NCBI GenBank assembly: GCA_046292445.1
Contig: JBKBQT010000006.1
Location: 1 to 64,000 of the forward strand
DNA length: 64,000 bases
DNA from: CALIZF01 sp046292445
Lineage (GTDB): Bacteria; Pseudomonadota; Alphaproteobacteria; Rhodobacterales; Rhodobacteraceae
Direction: 5' to 3'
Part shown: positions 18,122 through 26,174 of the stretch, piece by piece
Layout: the number at the start of each line of letters is the position of its first letter
Position numbering within the stretch: the first letter of the stretch is position 1
Made by a program: the position numbers and the translations under genes
The notes under the pieces: generated by a model
Database searches by the model: none
What the model saw: the letters and a program-made list of their open reading frames with translations, nothing else
What the model was told of the DNA's origin: nothing

Positions 18122-19456
18122 ATGCAGGTCACCGAAGTGCTCAGCGAAGGCCTCAAGCGCAGCTACACGATCACGGTCACGGCCGCCGAGCTCGAGGCGA
18201 AGGTGACCGAGAAACTGGTCGAGGCCCAGCCCGAGGTCGAGATGAAGGGGTTCCGCAAGGGCAAGGTGCCCATGGCGCTCCTGCGCAAGCAGTTCGGCCC
18301 CCGCATCCTCGGCGACGCGATGCAGGACGCCATCGACGGCGCGATGAAGGCGCATTTCGACAGCACCGGCGATCGCCCCGCGCTGCAGCCGAAGATCGAG
18401 CTGACCAACGGCGAGGGCTGGCAGGAAGGCCAGGATGTCATCGTCGCGATGACCTACGAGGCGCTGCCCGCGATCCCCGAGCTCGACCTGTCGGCGATCA
18501 CGCTCGAACGGCTCGTCGTGCCCGCCGATGAGGCCTCGGTCGCCGAGGCGCTGGCCAATCTCGCCGCATCGGCGCAGGATTTCGCCGACCGCGCCGAAGG
18601 CGAGCCGGCCCGGAGCGGCGATCAGGTGACGATCGATTTCGTCGGCCGTGTCGATGGCGAGGCCTTCGAGGGTGGATCGGCCGAGGATTATCCGCTGGTC
18701 ATCGGCTCCAACGCCTTCATCCCCGGTTTCGAGGACCAGCTTGTGGGCGTGACGGCCGGCGAGGCGCGCGACATCGCGGTGACCTTCCCGGCCGACTACA
18801 ACGCCGCCCACCTGGCCGGCAAGGAAGCGGTCTTTTCCTGCAAGATCAAGGCGGTGAAGGCCCCGGTGCCGGCCGCCATCGACGACGATCTCGCGCGCAA
18901 GTTCGGCGCCGGCGATCTCGAGGCGCTCAAGGCGCAGGTGGTCGAGCGGCTGGAGGCCGAATACAAGGGCGCCGCCCGCGCGGTGATGAAGCGCGCGCTG
19001 CTCGACCAGCTCGATGCGCTGGTGTCCTTCGACCTGCCGCCGAGCCTCGTCGAGGCCGAGGCGCGCCAGATCGCGCATCAGCTCTGGCATGAGGAACACC
19101 CGGACGTCGAGGGCCACGACCATGCCCCGGTCGAGCCGACCGAGGAACACAAGGCGCTCGCCGTGCGCCGCGTTCGCCTCGGCCTTCTGCTCGCCGAAAT
19201 GGGCCGCCGCGCCGCAGTCGAGGTGACCGATGCCGAGATGACCCAGGCGGTGCTGGCCCAGGCGCGGCAGTATCCGGGGCAGGAACGGGCCTTCTTCGAA
19301 TTCATCCAGAAGAACCAGGGCGCGCTGCAGCAGATCCGCGCGCCGCTCTTCGAGGACAAGGTGGTCGATCACATCTTCGCCGCCGCGACCGTGACCGACC
19401 GCACCGCGACCAAGGCCGACCTGCAGGCGGCGGTCGAGGCGCTCGACGAGGCCTGA
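18122..19456 (+). CDS. tig: Trigger factor
   Basis: Predicted 444-residue protein. The N-terminal ribosome-binding domain begins MQVTEVLSEGLKRSYTITV and carries the signature MKGFRKGKVPMALLRKQFG. The FKBP-type peptidyl-prolyl isomerase domain spans roughly residues 155-245 (GDQVTIDFVGRVDGEAFEGG and LVIGSNAFIPGFEDQLVG). The C-terminal helical arms complete the chaperone. Trigger factor binds ribosomal protein L23 near the exit tunnel and shields nascent chains. The ATG at 18122 was chosen because the longer frame runs through the tRNA gene. A GC hairpin follows the stop. Confidence 0.96.
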   Translation: MQVTEVLSEGLKRSYTITVTAAELEAKVTEKLVEAQPEVEMKGFRKGKVPMALLRKQFGPRILGDAMQDAIDGAMKAHFDSTGDRPALQPKIELTNGEGWQEGQDVIVAMTYEALPAIPELDLSAITLERLVVPADEASVAEALANLAASAQDFADRAEGEPARSGDQVTIDFVGRVDGEAFEGGSAEDYPLVIGSNAFIPGFEDQLVGVTAGEARDIAVTFPADYNAAHLAGKEAVFSCKIKAVKAPVPAAIDDDLARKFGAGDLEALKAQVVERLEAEYKGAARAVMKRALLDQLDALVSFDLPPSLVEAEARQIAHQLWHEEHPDVEGHDHAPVEPTEEHKALAVRRVRLGLLLAEMGRRAAVEVTDAEMTQAVLAQARQYPGQERAFFEFIQKNQGALQQIRAPLFEDKVVDHIFAAATVTDRTATKADLQAAVEALDEA

Positions 19457-19458
19457 TC

Positions 19459-19486
19459 GCGCCGGCCCGCCTGCTCCGGCCGGCGC
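19459..19486. terminator. Hairpin between convergent tig and fabD
   Basis: GCGCCGGCC and GGCCGGCGC form a perfect nine-base-pair stem with a ten-base loop, three bases after the tig stop. There is no T run, so it may be an mRNA 3'-end structure or a weak bidirectional terminator. Confidence 0.4.
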
Positions 19487-19532
19487 GCCTCGCGTGCGGC
19501 AGGCAACGCGCGCATCACGCTGCGGCGGTGCC

Positions 19533-20480
19533 TCAGCCCGCCGCCGCCGCCAGAACATCCTCCGGCGTGCCGATGCTGCGCGTCGCGGCGCCCGGCACGA
19601 TCCGGCGGATCATGCCCGACAGCGCCTTGCCCGCGCCGATCTCCCAGAATTCGGTCACACCGGCCGCGGCCATGAACCCGACCGACTCGCGCCAGCGCAC
19701 CGAACCGGTCACCTGCTCGACCAGCAGCGCCCGGATCACCCCCGGATCGCTCACCGCCGCCGCGCGCACATTGGCCACAAGCGGCACGCAGGGCGGCGCG
19801 ATGGCGACATCGGCCAGCGCCGCCTGCATCGCCTCGGCCGCCGGCTGCATCAGCGCGCAGTGGAAGGGCGCCGAGACCGGCAGCATCACCGCCCGCTTGG
19901 CGCCTCGCGCCCGCGCCAGGTCCACCGCCCGCGCCACCGCCGCCGCATCGCCCGAGATGACCACCTGCGCCGGGTCGTTGTCGTTCGCGGCCTCGCAGAC
20001 CGCCCCCTGCGCCGCCTCGGCCGCCACCGCCACCGCATCGTCGAAGCCGAGGCCCAGCAGCGCCGCCATCGCGCCCGCGCCGACCGGCACCGCCGCCTGC
20101 ATCGCGCGGCCCCTGATCCGCAAGAGCCGCGCCGCATCCGCCAGCCCGATCGACCCCGCCGCGCAGAGCGCGGAATACTCGCCCAGCGAATGCCCGGCCA
20201 CGAAGGCCATGCGCCCAACCTCCAGCCCCTCGGCCTCCAGCGCCCGCAGCGCCGCGATCGAGGTCGCCATCAGCGCCGGCTGCGCATTGGCCGTCAGCAT
20301 GAGATCCTCGGCCGGCCCGTCCCGGACCAGCCGCGACAGGGGCTCGCCCAGGGCATCGTCCACCTCGTCGAACACCGCCCGCGCCACCGTCCACCGCTCG
20401 GCCAGCGCCCGGCCCATGCCCACGACCTGCGCCCCCTGCCCGGGAAACACCAGCGCCCGCATCCCGCCCGCATCTGCCAT
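19533..20480 (-). CDS. fabD: Malonyl-CoA:ACP transacylase
   Basis: Predicted 315-residue protein. It has RALVFPGQGAQVVGMG near the start, the nucleophile motif VAGHSLGEYSAL with Ser98, and the catalytic His in PVSAPFHCALM. FabD loads malonyl groups onto acyl carrier protein for fatty acid synthesis in the cytoplasm. The gene is separated from fabG and acpP by the ribosomal protein operon, on the opposite strand. The stretch AANDNDPAQVVISG is the usual alphaproteobacterial form of the active-site region. Confidence 0.95.
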   Translation of the reverse strand: MADAGGMRALVFPGQGAQVVGMGRALAERWTVARAVFDEVDDALGEPLSRLVRDGPAEDLMLTANAQPALMATSIAALRALEAEGLEVGRMAFVAGHSLGEYSALCAAGSIGLADAARLLRIRGRAMQAAVPVGAGAMAALLGLGFDDAVAVAAEAAQGAVCEAANDNDPAQVVISGDAAAVARAVDLARARGAKRAVMLPVSAPFHCALMQPAAEAMQAALADVAIAPPCVPLVANVRAAAVSDPGVIRALLVEQVTGSVRWRESVGFMAAAGVTEFWEIGAGKALSGMIRRIVPGAATRSIGTPEDVLAAAAG

Positions 20481-20584
20481 TGCGCACTCCCCGTTGCGAC
20501 CCTGCGCCCCTTACCGCAGGCGCAGGTCCGGCCGCAAGCAACCCGCCGCGCGCCGCCCCGGCGGGCGCCGCACCCGCCCGCGGC

Positions 20585-20621
20585 TTCAGGCTGGCGCAAA
20601 TATCCCCGCCGGAGGCGCACG
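20585..20621. repeat. Dispersed intergenic element, copy 2
   Basis: It contains TTCAGGCTGGCGCAAATA followed by TCCCCGCCGGAGGCGCACG, matching 16193-16229 with one change in the core. It lies between yceI and fabD, both on the minus strand. Confidence 0.75.
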
Positions 20622-20704
20622 GTGCCATCCCGCGTTCCCGCCGGGCCGGCGCGCGCAGCAAAGGGGCGGCGGCTCGCCCCGCCGCCGGCACCCGATCCGG
20701 CCGT

Positions 20705-21268
20705 TCAGTCGGCCTTCATCGCCTCGATCGAGATGCGCACATCCACCGCATCGCCGATGAACGGCACATAGGCCCCGAGATTGAAGGCCGAGCGCGATAG
20801 CGTCACGGTCGCATCGAATCCGGCCCATTCCCGGTTCTCGAGCGGATGCATCCTGGCCTTGTTCAGCCGCGCCGCCAGCGTCACCGGCTGCGTCACGCCG
20901 TTCATCGTCAGATCGCCGGTGATGTCGGCGGTCGTCTCGCCCGTCACGGTGATGGCGGTCGAGGCGAAGGTCACCGCATCGCGCCCGCCGAAGAAGTCGT
21001 CGGACATGAAATGCGCGAACCGCGCCTCCCAGCCGATGAGCATCGTCGTGACCGGGAAGGCGACCGTGACCGACGATGCGGCGGGATCGGCCTTGTCCCA
21101 CAGGATCTCGCCGCCGAAGCCCGAGAACATCCCGAAGCCGGTCGAATAGCCGAGGTGATCGTAGGAAAAGACGATCTGCGCATGGCTTGCGTCGAGCACA
21201 TAGCGGTCGGCGGCAAGCGCGGGCGCTGCCGCCAGCGCAAGGGCGGTGGTCAGAAGAAGGCGTCTCAT
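20705..21268 (-). CDS. YceI-family periplasmic protein
   Basis: Predicted 187-residue protein. Residues 1-20 are a clear Sec signal peptide (MRRLLLTTALALAAAPALAA, cleavage before DRY). The mature part has the YceI pattern: YVLDASHAQIVFSYDHLGYS, FSGFGGEILWD, DFFGGRDAVTFAST, GDLTMNGVTQPVTLAARLNK and a C-terminal VDVRISIEA. YceI proteins are lipocalin-like and bind isoprenoid quinone-type lipids. The start at 21268 is set by the signal peptide; longer frames run antisense through rpsF. Confidence 0.92.
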   Translation of the reverse strand: MRRLLLTTALALAAAPALAADRYVLDASHAQIVFSYDHLGYSTGFGMFSGFGGEILWDKADPAASSVTVAFPVTTMLIGWEARFAHFMSDDFFGGRDAVTFASTAITVTGETTADITGDLTMNGVTQPVTLAARLNKARMHPLENREWAGFDATVTLSRSAFNLGAYVPFIGDAVDVRISIEAMKAD

Positions 21269-21366
21269 CGGTTCCTCCGTCAGGGGGTTTGTCGCGCAAT
21301 CCTGCCGGCTGCGCCGCGGTGCGGCAACCTGCGGGCCCCCACAGGCCCTGTTCGCCGATGCACGGC

Positions 21367-21394
21367 TTGCGCCCGGCCCCGTGCCGTGTATAAG
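21367..21394 (+). promoter_or_regulatory. Probable promoter of the rpsF-rpsR-rplI operon
   Basis: TTGCGC at 21367-21372 and TATAAG at 21389-21394 are separated by 16 bases. The predicted transcript start near 21401 would leave a leader of roughly 95 bases before rpsF. Confidence 0.45.
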
Positions 21395-21437
21395 GCGCCA
21401 TCCTTCCGCGCAGCACGCAACCGGCGCACTCCCTCGT

Positions 21438-21466
21438 GGACGGGGGCGGAAGGGACGCCCCGTCCG
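21438..21466 (+). promoter_or_regulatory. Leader hairpin before rpsF, candidate S6:S18 autoregulatory site
   Basis: GGACGGGG(G)CG pairs with CGCCCCGTCC around a seven-base loop, with one bulged G, and CCG closes the 3' side. An S6:S18-binding leader with a conserved CCG is known in other bacteria before rpsF. The match here is judged by eye only. Confidence 0.3.
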
Positions 21467-21496
21467 TTGAAAGGCGCCCGAGACGAAAGGGACGAC

Positions 21497-21991
21497 ATGC
21501 CGCTTTACGAGCATGTCCTGATCGCGCGGCAGGATCTGTCGAACGCGCAGGCCGAAGGCCTTGTGGAACACTTCAGCACCGTGCTTGCCGACAACGGCGG
21601 GTCGGTCGTTGCCTCGGAATACTGGGGCGTGAAGACCATGGCCTACAAGATCAACAAGAACCGCAAGGGCCATTACGCCTATCTGCGCAGCGACGCCCCC
21701 TCGGCGGCCGTGCAGGAGATGGAGCGTCTGGCGCGCCTGCACGACGACGTGATGCGCGTGCTGACGGTCAAGGTCGACAAGCACGAGGAAGGCCCCTCGG
21801 TCCAGATGCAGAAGCGCGACGAGCGCGAGCGGGGCGATCGCGGCGACCGGCCCGACCGGGGCGAGCGTGGCGACCGGCCCGAGCGCAGCTTCGATCGCGG
21901 CGGCGACCGGGGCGGCTTCGGCGGCGACCGGGGCGGTGACCGGGGTGGGGATCGCGGCGGCTTCGGCGGCCCGCGCCCCGACCGGCGTTGA
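21497..21991 (+). CDS. rpsF: Ribosomal protein S6 with Arg/Gly-rich tail
   Basis: Predicted 164-residue protein. Residues 1-95 are a standard S6: MPLYEHVLIARQDLSNAQAE, VASEYWGVKTMAYKINKNRK and GHYAYLRSDAP. Residues from about 105 to the end form an extended tail of repeated Asp-Arg-Gly and Gly-Gly-Phe units (such as RGDRPDRGER and GGDRGGFGGDRGG). S6 binds S18 in the 30S platform. The start at 21497 is that of the S6 domain, after AAGGGACGAC. The tail is much longer than in E. coli S6, which has a short Glu tail, and it may be disordered and RNA-binding. First gene of rpsF-rpsR-rplI. Confidence 0.96.
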   Translation: MPLYEHVLIARQDLSNAQAEGLVEHFSTVLADNGGSVVASEYWGVKTMAYKINKNRKGHYAYLRSDAPSAAVQEMERLARLHDDVMRVLTVKVDKHEEGPSVQMQKRDERERGDRGDRPDRGERGDRPERSFDRGGDRGGFGGDRGGDRGGDRGGFGGPRPDRR

Positions 21992-22020
21992 TGCGCGGCC
22001 CGAGGAAAGGATAACAAGCC

Positions 22021-22248
22021 ATGGCTACAAAACCGTTTTTCCGCCGGCGCAAGGTCTGCCCCTTCTCGGGTGCGAATGCGCCCGCGATCGATTACAAGGA
22101 CGTGCGCCTGTTGCAGCGCTACATCTCCGAGCGGGGCAAGATCGTGCCCGCACGGATCACTGCCGTTTCGGCCAAGAAGCAGCGCGAGCTGTCCGCCGCG
22201 ATCAAGCGCGCGCGGTTCCTCGCCCTTCTTCCCTATGCCGTGAAGTGA
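22021..22248 (+). CDS. rpsR: Ribosomal protein S18
   Basis: Predicted 75-residue protein, full length. It starts MATKPFFRRRKVCPFSGANA and contains IDYKDVRLLQRYISERGKI and ARFLALLPYA, all diagnostic of S18. It assembles with S6 in the 30S subunit. It follows rpsF by 29 bases, with AGGAAAGGATAAC upstream as ribosome binding site. Confidence 0.98.
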   Translation: MATKPFFRRRKVCPFSGANAPAIDYKDVRLLQRYISERGKIVPARITAVSAKKQRELSAAIKRARFLALLPYAVK

Positions 22249-22261
22249 GGGGGGCAGACCG

Positions 22262-22834
22262 ATGCAGGTGATCCTTTTGCAGCGCGTGGCCAAGCTTGGC
22301 CAGATGGGCGATGTCGTGAAGGTCAGGGACGGCTATGCGCGCAACTTCCTGTTGCCGCAGGGCAAGGCGCTGCGCGCCTCCGAGGCCAACATCAAGGCCT
22401 TCGAGCTGCGCAAGTCGCAGCTCGAGGCCGAGAACCTCGAAACCCGCAAGGAGGCCGAGGCTGTCGCCGCCAAACTCGACGGGCAGGTTTTCGTCATCAT
22501 CCGTTCGGCGTCCGATTCCGGTGCGCTCTACGGCTCGGTGACGACGCGCGATGCCGCAGAGGCGGCGACGGCGGCCGGCTTTACCGTGAACCGCGGGCAG
22601 GTCGTTCTCGACAAGCCGATCAAGGATCTCGGGATCCACCGGGTCTCGGTGGTGCTGCATCCCGAGGTGACGGTGGGCGTGACGCTCAACGTCGCGCGCT
22701 CGCCCGAGGAGGCGGAGCTGCAGGCCTCGGGCAAGTCGATCCAGGAGCTGGCGGCCGAGGCCGAGGCGGCGGCGGAATTCGAGATTGCCTCGCTCTTCGA
22801 CGATATCGGCGGCGCGGCGGCCGAGCCGGCCTGA
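22262..22834 (+). CDS. rplI: Ribosomal protein L9
   Basis: Predicted 190-residue protein. The N-terminal domain MQVILLQRVAKLGQMGDVVK with VRDGYARNFLLPQGKAL is the L9 signature, followed by the long connecting helix and a C-terminal domain with GALYGSVTTRD and IKDLGIHRVSVVLHPEV. A tail of about 40 residues, rich in Glu and Ala, extends beyond the usual 150. L9 binds 23S rRNA near the L1 stalk. The gene is 13 bases after rpsR and is followed by a terminator. Confidence 0.97.
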   Translation: MQVILLQRVAKLGQMGDVVKVRDGYARNFLLPQGKALRASEANIKAFELRKSQLEAENLETRKEAEAVAAKLDGQVFVIIRSASDSGALYGSVTTRDAAEAATAAGFTVNRGQVVLDKPIKDLGIHRVSVVLHPEVTVGVTLNVARSPEEAELQASGKSIQELAAEAEAAAEFEIASLFDDIGGAAAEPA

Positions 22835-22861
22835 CCGGGCCCGCGGCGCGCGTGGCGCATG

Positions 22862-22892
22862 GCCCGTGCCGGGAAACCGGCGCGGGCTTTTC
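22862..22892 (+). terminator. Intrinsic terminator of the rpsF-rpsR-rplI operon
   Basis: GCCCGTGCCGG and CCGGCGCGGGC form an 11-base-pair stem (one G-T pair) closed by a GAAA tetraloop and followed by TTTTCCTT, 27 bases after the rplI stop. Confidence 0.85.
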
Positions 22893-22997
22893 CTTGTGCG
22901 GCGGGCGCTTGCCGGTGCGCCCGCCTGTCGAAAAAGCCCGGTTGCGGCCTTGCCGCGCTGCGCCTAGGTGCGCGAGGGGCGAACAGCGGAGGGTGGA

Positions 22998-23735
22998 ATG
23001 TTCGATCTGACGGGCAGGGCGGCGCTGGTGACGGGCGCATCGGGCGGGATCGGGGCGGCGGTGGCGCGGGCCCTGCACGGCGCCGGGGCGGCGGTCGCGC
23101 TGTCGGGCACGCGCATCGAGCCGCTCGCCGCGCTGGCGGGCGAACTGGGCGAGCGGGCGCATGTGCTGCCCTGCGATCTGGGCGACGCGGCGGCGGTCGA
23201 TGCGCTGCCGCGGCAGGCGGCCGAGGCGATGGGATCGCTCGACATCCTTGTCAACAACGCCGGGATCACCCGCGACGGGCTGATCGCGCGGATGTCCGAT
23301 GCCGACTGGCAGGCGGTGATCGACGTGAACCTGACGGCCGCCTTTCGCCTGACGCGGGGGGCGCTCCGGGGCATGATGAAGGCGCGCTGGGGCCGGGTGA
23401 TCTCGGTCGGCTCGGTGGTCGGCACCGCCGGCAATGCGGGTCAGGCCAACTATGCCGCCGCCAAGGCCGGGCTGATCGGGTTTTCCAAGAGCCTCGCTGA
23501 AGAGGTGGCGAGTCGCGCGATCACGGTGAATGTGGTGTCGCCCGGGTTCATCGCGACGGCGATGACCGACAAGCTGAACGATGCGCAGCGCGGCACGATC
23601 CTCGCGTCGATCCCGGCTGGCCGGATGGGCAAGCCCGAGGAAATTGCCGCGGCCGTTCTGTATCTTGCGAGCGAGGAGGCGGCCTATGTCACCGGCGCGA
23701 CGCTGCATGTGAACGGCGGGATGGACATGATCTGA
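22998..23735 (+). CDS. fabG: 3-oxoacyl-ACP reductase
   Basis: Predicted 245-residue short-chain dehydrogenase. The NADP-binding motif is VTGASGGIGAAV at residues 11-22, NNAGITRDGLIARM matches FabG, the catalytic Ser is in VISVGSVVG, the YxxxK pair is in NYAAAKAG, and the C-terminus is VTGATLHVNGGMDMI, typical of FabG. It reduces 3-oxoacyl-ACP in fatty acid elongation. The start at 22998 matches the family N-terminus MFDLTGRAALVTGA; an upstream in-frame start would add ten residues. acpP follows 151 bases downstream. Confidence 0.95.
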   Translation: MFDLTGRAALVTGASGGIGAAVARALHGAGAAVALSGTRIEPLAALAGELGERAHVLPCDLGDAAAVDALPRQAAEAMGSLDILVNNAGITRDGLIARMSDADWQAVIDVNLTAAFRLTRGALRGMMKARWGRVISVGSVVGTAGNAGQANYAAAKAGLIGFSKSLAEEVASRAITVNVVSPGFIATAMTDKLNDAQRGTILASIPAGRMGKPEEIAAAVLYLASEEAAYVTGATLHVNGGMDMI

Positions 23736-23886
23736 CGCCGCGGCGGGGCGCCAGACAAGGCGTTTGCCATGGCCGCGCGACGTGCTATAGGCGGCGACGG
23801 TCGGGCCGGGGACAACCCGCCGCCCGGAACAACGGGACAATCGGCCGGGCAAAGGCGCCCGTGCGGCATGTGAAGAGGAACTATCC

Positions 23887-24123
23887 ATGAGCGACATCGC
23901 CGAGCGCGTGAAGAAGATCGTCGTCGAACATCTGGGCGTGGAGGAGGACAAGGTGTCCGAGGGCGCTTCGTTCATCGACGATCTGGGCGCGGACAGCCTC
24001 GACACGGTCGAGCTTGTGATGGCGTTCGAAGAGGAATTCGGGATCGAGATTCCCGACGATGCCGCCGAGACGATCCAGACCTTCGGCGATGCGGTGAAGT
24101 TCATCACCGAGGCGCAGGCCTGA
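23887..24123 (+). CDS. acpP: Acyl carrier protein
   Basis: Predicted 78-residue protein. The motif IDDLGADSLDTVELVMAFEE carries Ser37, the site of 4'-phosphopantetheine attachment. It is the carrier for fatty acid intermediates. AAGAGGAAC upstream gives a good ribosome binding site. A strong terminator follows. Confidence 0.98.
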   Translation: MSDIAERVKKIVVEHLGVEEDKVSEGASFIDDLGADSLDTVELVMAFEEEFGIEIPDDAAETIQTFGDAVKFITEAQA

Positions 24124-24152
24124 TCCGCGGCGGGGCGCATCGCGGCCCGCAG

Positions 24153-24178
24153 GGCGCCCTTCGGGGCGCCTTTTTCTT
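24153..24178 (+). terminator. Intrinsic terminator after acpP
   Basis: GGCGCCC-TTCG-GGGCGCC forms a seven-base-pair stem with a UUCG tetraloop, followed by TTTTTCTTT. Confidence 0.9.
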
Positions 24179-24265
24179 TGGCGCACCGGCCCGGCGGGGT
24201 CGCGGGGTGGCGGCCTGTGCCCTTGGCGGGGAAATTTGATCGCAGAAGAAGGGGGGAGGTTCGGC

Positions 24266-25225
24266 ATGGTCATGCGCGGGGCGACGATCGGGGCGATGTT
24301 CGGGGATGCAGGGGCGGGGACGTTTCTCGGCCTGCCGGGCTGGGACGGCGCGCCGGGGCCGCGGGCGGTGGTGATCGGCGCGGATACGGCGACGCCCTAT
24401 GCCAGCGTGGGGCCCTATTGCGCCGGCGGCGCGGCGGCGATCCGGGCCGGATCGGCGGGGCATGCGGCGGTGCGCGGGCACTGGAGCTTCGATCTGGGCG
24501 GCGTGGCGGTGCCCGAGGGGGCGGCCGCGGATGCCGGCGACGTGGCGGTGGGGCCCGATCCGGCGGCGAACCGGGCCGCGATCGGCGCTGCGGTGGAGCG
24601 GGTTCTGGCGGCGGGGGCGGTGCCGGTGCTGCTGGGCGGGGATGATTCCGTCGCGATCCCGTTCATCGCGGCGTTCCACGGGCATGGCGCGGCGCATGGG
24701 GTGGGTGTGGTGCAGCTCGATGCCCATGCCGATTGGCGCGACGAGATCGGCGGCGAGCGGATGGGGCTGAGTTCGGTGATGCGCCGGGCGTCCGAGATGC
24801 GGCATGTCGGCGCGATGGTGCAGGTCGGGCAGCGCGGCATCGGGTCGGCGCGGGCGGCCGAGGCCGAGGCGATGGCGGCGCGGGGCGTGACGCTGGTGAC
24901 GGCCGGCGAGTTGGCGCGGGCCGGGGTGGGGCGGGCGCTCGAGGCGGTGGTGCCGGGGGTGCCGGTGGTGGTCGTGCTCGACTGGGACGTGATCGACCCG
25001 GCCGTGATGCCGGCGGTGATCGCACGGACGGCCGGCGGGCTCGGCTACTGGCATGCAGTCGATCTGATCGCGGGGGTTGCCGCGCGCGCGCCGATCGCGG
25101 GGGTGGCCTTGACCGAGTTCATGCCGGACCGCGATCTGGACGGGCAGGGGGCGGCGTTTGCGGCCAGCCTGGTGACGACGGTGATCGGGCTCATCGTGCG
25201 GCAGGGCCGGGCGGTCGGGGGGTAA
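24266..25225 (+). CDS. Arginase/agmatinase-family ureohydrolase-like protein with altered metal site
   Basis: Predicted 319-residue protein. The ureohydrolase metal motifs are recognisable: VLLGGDDSVAIP (usually GGDHS), VVQLDAHADWRDE (DAHxD) and VVLDWDVIDPAVMPA (DxDxxDP, usually with Ser before the first Asp). Thus the first His ligand is replaced by Asp while the other aspartates and the DAH His are kept. Family members hydrolyse arginine, agmatine, guanidinobutyrate or formiminoglutamate using two Mn ions. The substitution makes activity uncertain. The ATG at 24266 has GGAGG seven bases upstream; a TTG start 30 bases earlier is less likely. It is preceded by the acpP terminator and stands alone. 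Confidence 0.8.
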   Translation: MVMRGATIGAMFGDAGAGTFLGLPGWDGAPGPRAVVIGADTATPYASVGPYCAGGAAAIRAGSAGHAAVRGHWSFDLGGVAVPEGAAADAGDVAVGPDPAANRAAIGAAVERVLAAGAVPVLLGGDDSVAIPFIAAFHGHGAAHGVGVVQLDAHADWRDEIGGERMGLSSVMRRASEMRHVGAMVQVGQRGIGSARAAEAEAMAARGVTLVTAGELARAGVGRALEAVVPGVPVVVVLDWDVIDPAVMPAVIARTAGGLGYWHAVDLIAGVAARAPIAGVALTEFMPDRDLDGQGAAFAASLVTTVIGLIVRQGRAVGG

Positions 25226-25231
25226 CGGTGC

Positions 25232-25291
25232 GCGGCCGGGCGGTCTGGCGGCGGGCGGTCTCGCGGCGGGCGGTCTGGGGCCGGGCGATTG
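25232..25291. repeat. Four-copy 15-bp tandem repeat at a convergent junction
   Basis: Consecutive units GCGGCCGGGCGGTCT, GGCGGCGGGCGGTCT, CGCGGCGGGCGGTCT and GGGGCCGGGCGATTG occupy the space between the ureohydrolase-like gene and the convergent sulfotransferase. Confidence 0.8.
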
Positions 25292-25313
25292 GCGCAGGCG
25301 CAGGGGCCGGGGT

Positions 25314-26126
25314 TCAGGCGCCGGCGAGGTCCGGCTCGGCGCGGGCATAGCGCAGGCGGCGGGCGGCGCGCAGCGCCTCGCGCAGGGCCGGGCCGTTGGC
25401 GACCTTGCGGAACGGATGGCGGGCCTGGTCCTGGCGGTGGTGCCGGGTGCGCCCGACGGCGGGCGGTGCCGTCACGCCGGCCCCGGCAGCGGCGAGTTCG
25501 GCGGCAAGGGCGGCGACGAGATCGGCCTTGTCCACGTCGATCTGGGAATCATAGCGCCAGACATGGCGCCGGGCGCCGCAGGCGGCGGCCATGCGGCTGG
25601 TGGTGTCGAACCAGGCATCCGCCCCCGCCGCCCAGTCGAGGAAGGCGGCGGCGTCGAGTTCGGGCTGGAAGTCGGTGGTATCGGCGTTCTTCCAGCGCTC
25701 CTGCTGCTGGGCCTTCTGGTAAGAGATGTAGACGTCGAGCCGGCTGCGCAGGATGAAGCCGACCTGCGTGCCCGGCCGCTGCATGAGCGTGGCGAGCACC
25801 GGCATGGGAAGCTGTTTCGGGAATACCTTGTAGGCCATCAGCCCGAGGCCGGCAGCGCGGGCATCGGCCGCGAGGAGATCGAGCGCGGCATGCGGCTCGC
25901 TGCGGAAGAAGCGGATCAGCGCGGGGTCGCGGGGGGAGTCGACGGTCGTCCCGAGGTGCTCCGACAGGCTGTCGAGGGCGGTTCCGGCCTTGATCCCGAA
26001 GGCGCCGCGGCCGTTGAAAAGCTCGTTGTAGGCGACCGCGCCGCCGAGCGCGCCGACGCATTCGCAAAAGAAGTTCGTGCCGCTGCGCGGAACGGAGATC
26101 AGCAGGAGTTCGCAGAACGCGGGCAT
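25314..26126 (-). CDS. Stf0-like sulfotransferase
   Basis: Predicted 270-residue protein. It starts MPAFCELLLISVPRSGTNFFCECVG, in which SVPRSGTNFF is the 5'-phosphosulfate-binding loop of PAPS-dependent sulfotransferases. VAYNELFN and GFILRSRLDVYISYQKAQQQERW fit the Stf0/trehalose sulfotransferase family (3'-phosphate site R-x-x-x-x-x-x-S-x-x-K). The acceptor is unknown; a sulfated surface glycan or lipid is possible. The start is fixed by the PAPS loop. It is divergent from fabF across a repeat-rich promoter region with a 20-base palindrome. Confidence 0.8.
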   Translation of the reverse strand: MPAFCELLLISVPRSGTNFFCECVGALGGAVAYNELFNGRGAFGIKAGTALDSLSEHLGTTVDSPRDPALIRFFRSEPHAALDLLAADARAAGLGLMAYKVFPKQLPMPVLATLMQRPGTQVGFILRSRLDVYISYQKAQQQERWKNADTTDFQPELDAAAFLDWAAGADAWFDTTSRMAAACGARRHVWRYDSQIDVDKADLVAALAAELAAAGAGVTAPPAVGRTRHHRQDQARHPFRKVANGPALREALRAARRLRYARAEPDLAGA

Positions 26127-26146
26127 GGGCCGGTTTCCTTGTCGCG

Positions 26147-26174
26147 CAGGCGGGGTCGTGCAGGCGGGGTCGTG
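26147..26174. repeat. Two exact 14-bp direct repeats
   Basis: CAGGCGGGGTCGTG occurs twice back to back just upstream of the minus-strand sulfotransferase gene, ending at the 20-base palindrome. Confidence 0.75.

Noticed and set aside
22859..23500. Plus-strand frame overlapping fabG in another frame
   Set aside because: Low-complexity shadow of fabG; the fabG frame has all catalytic motifs.
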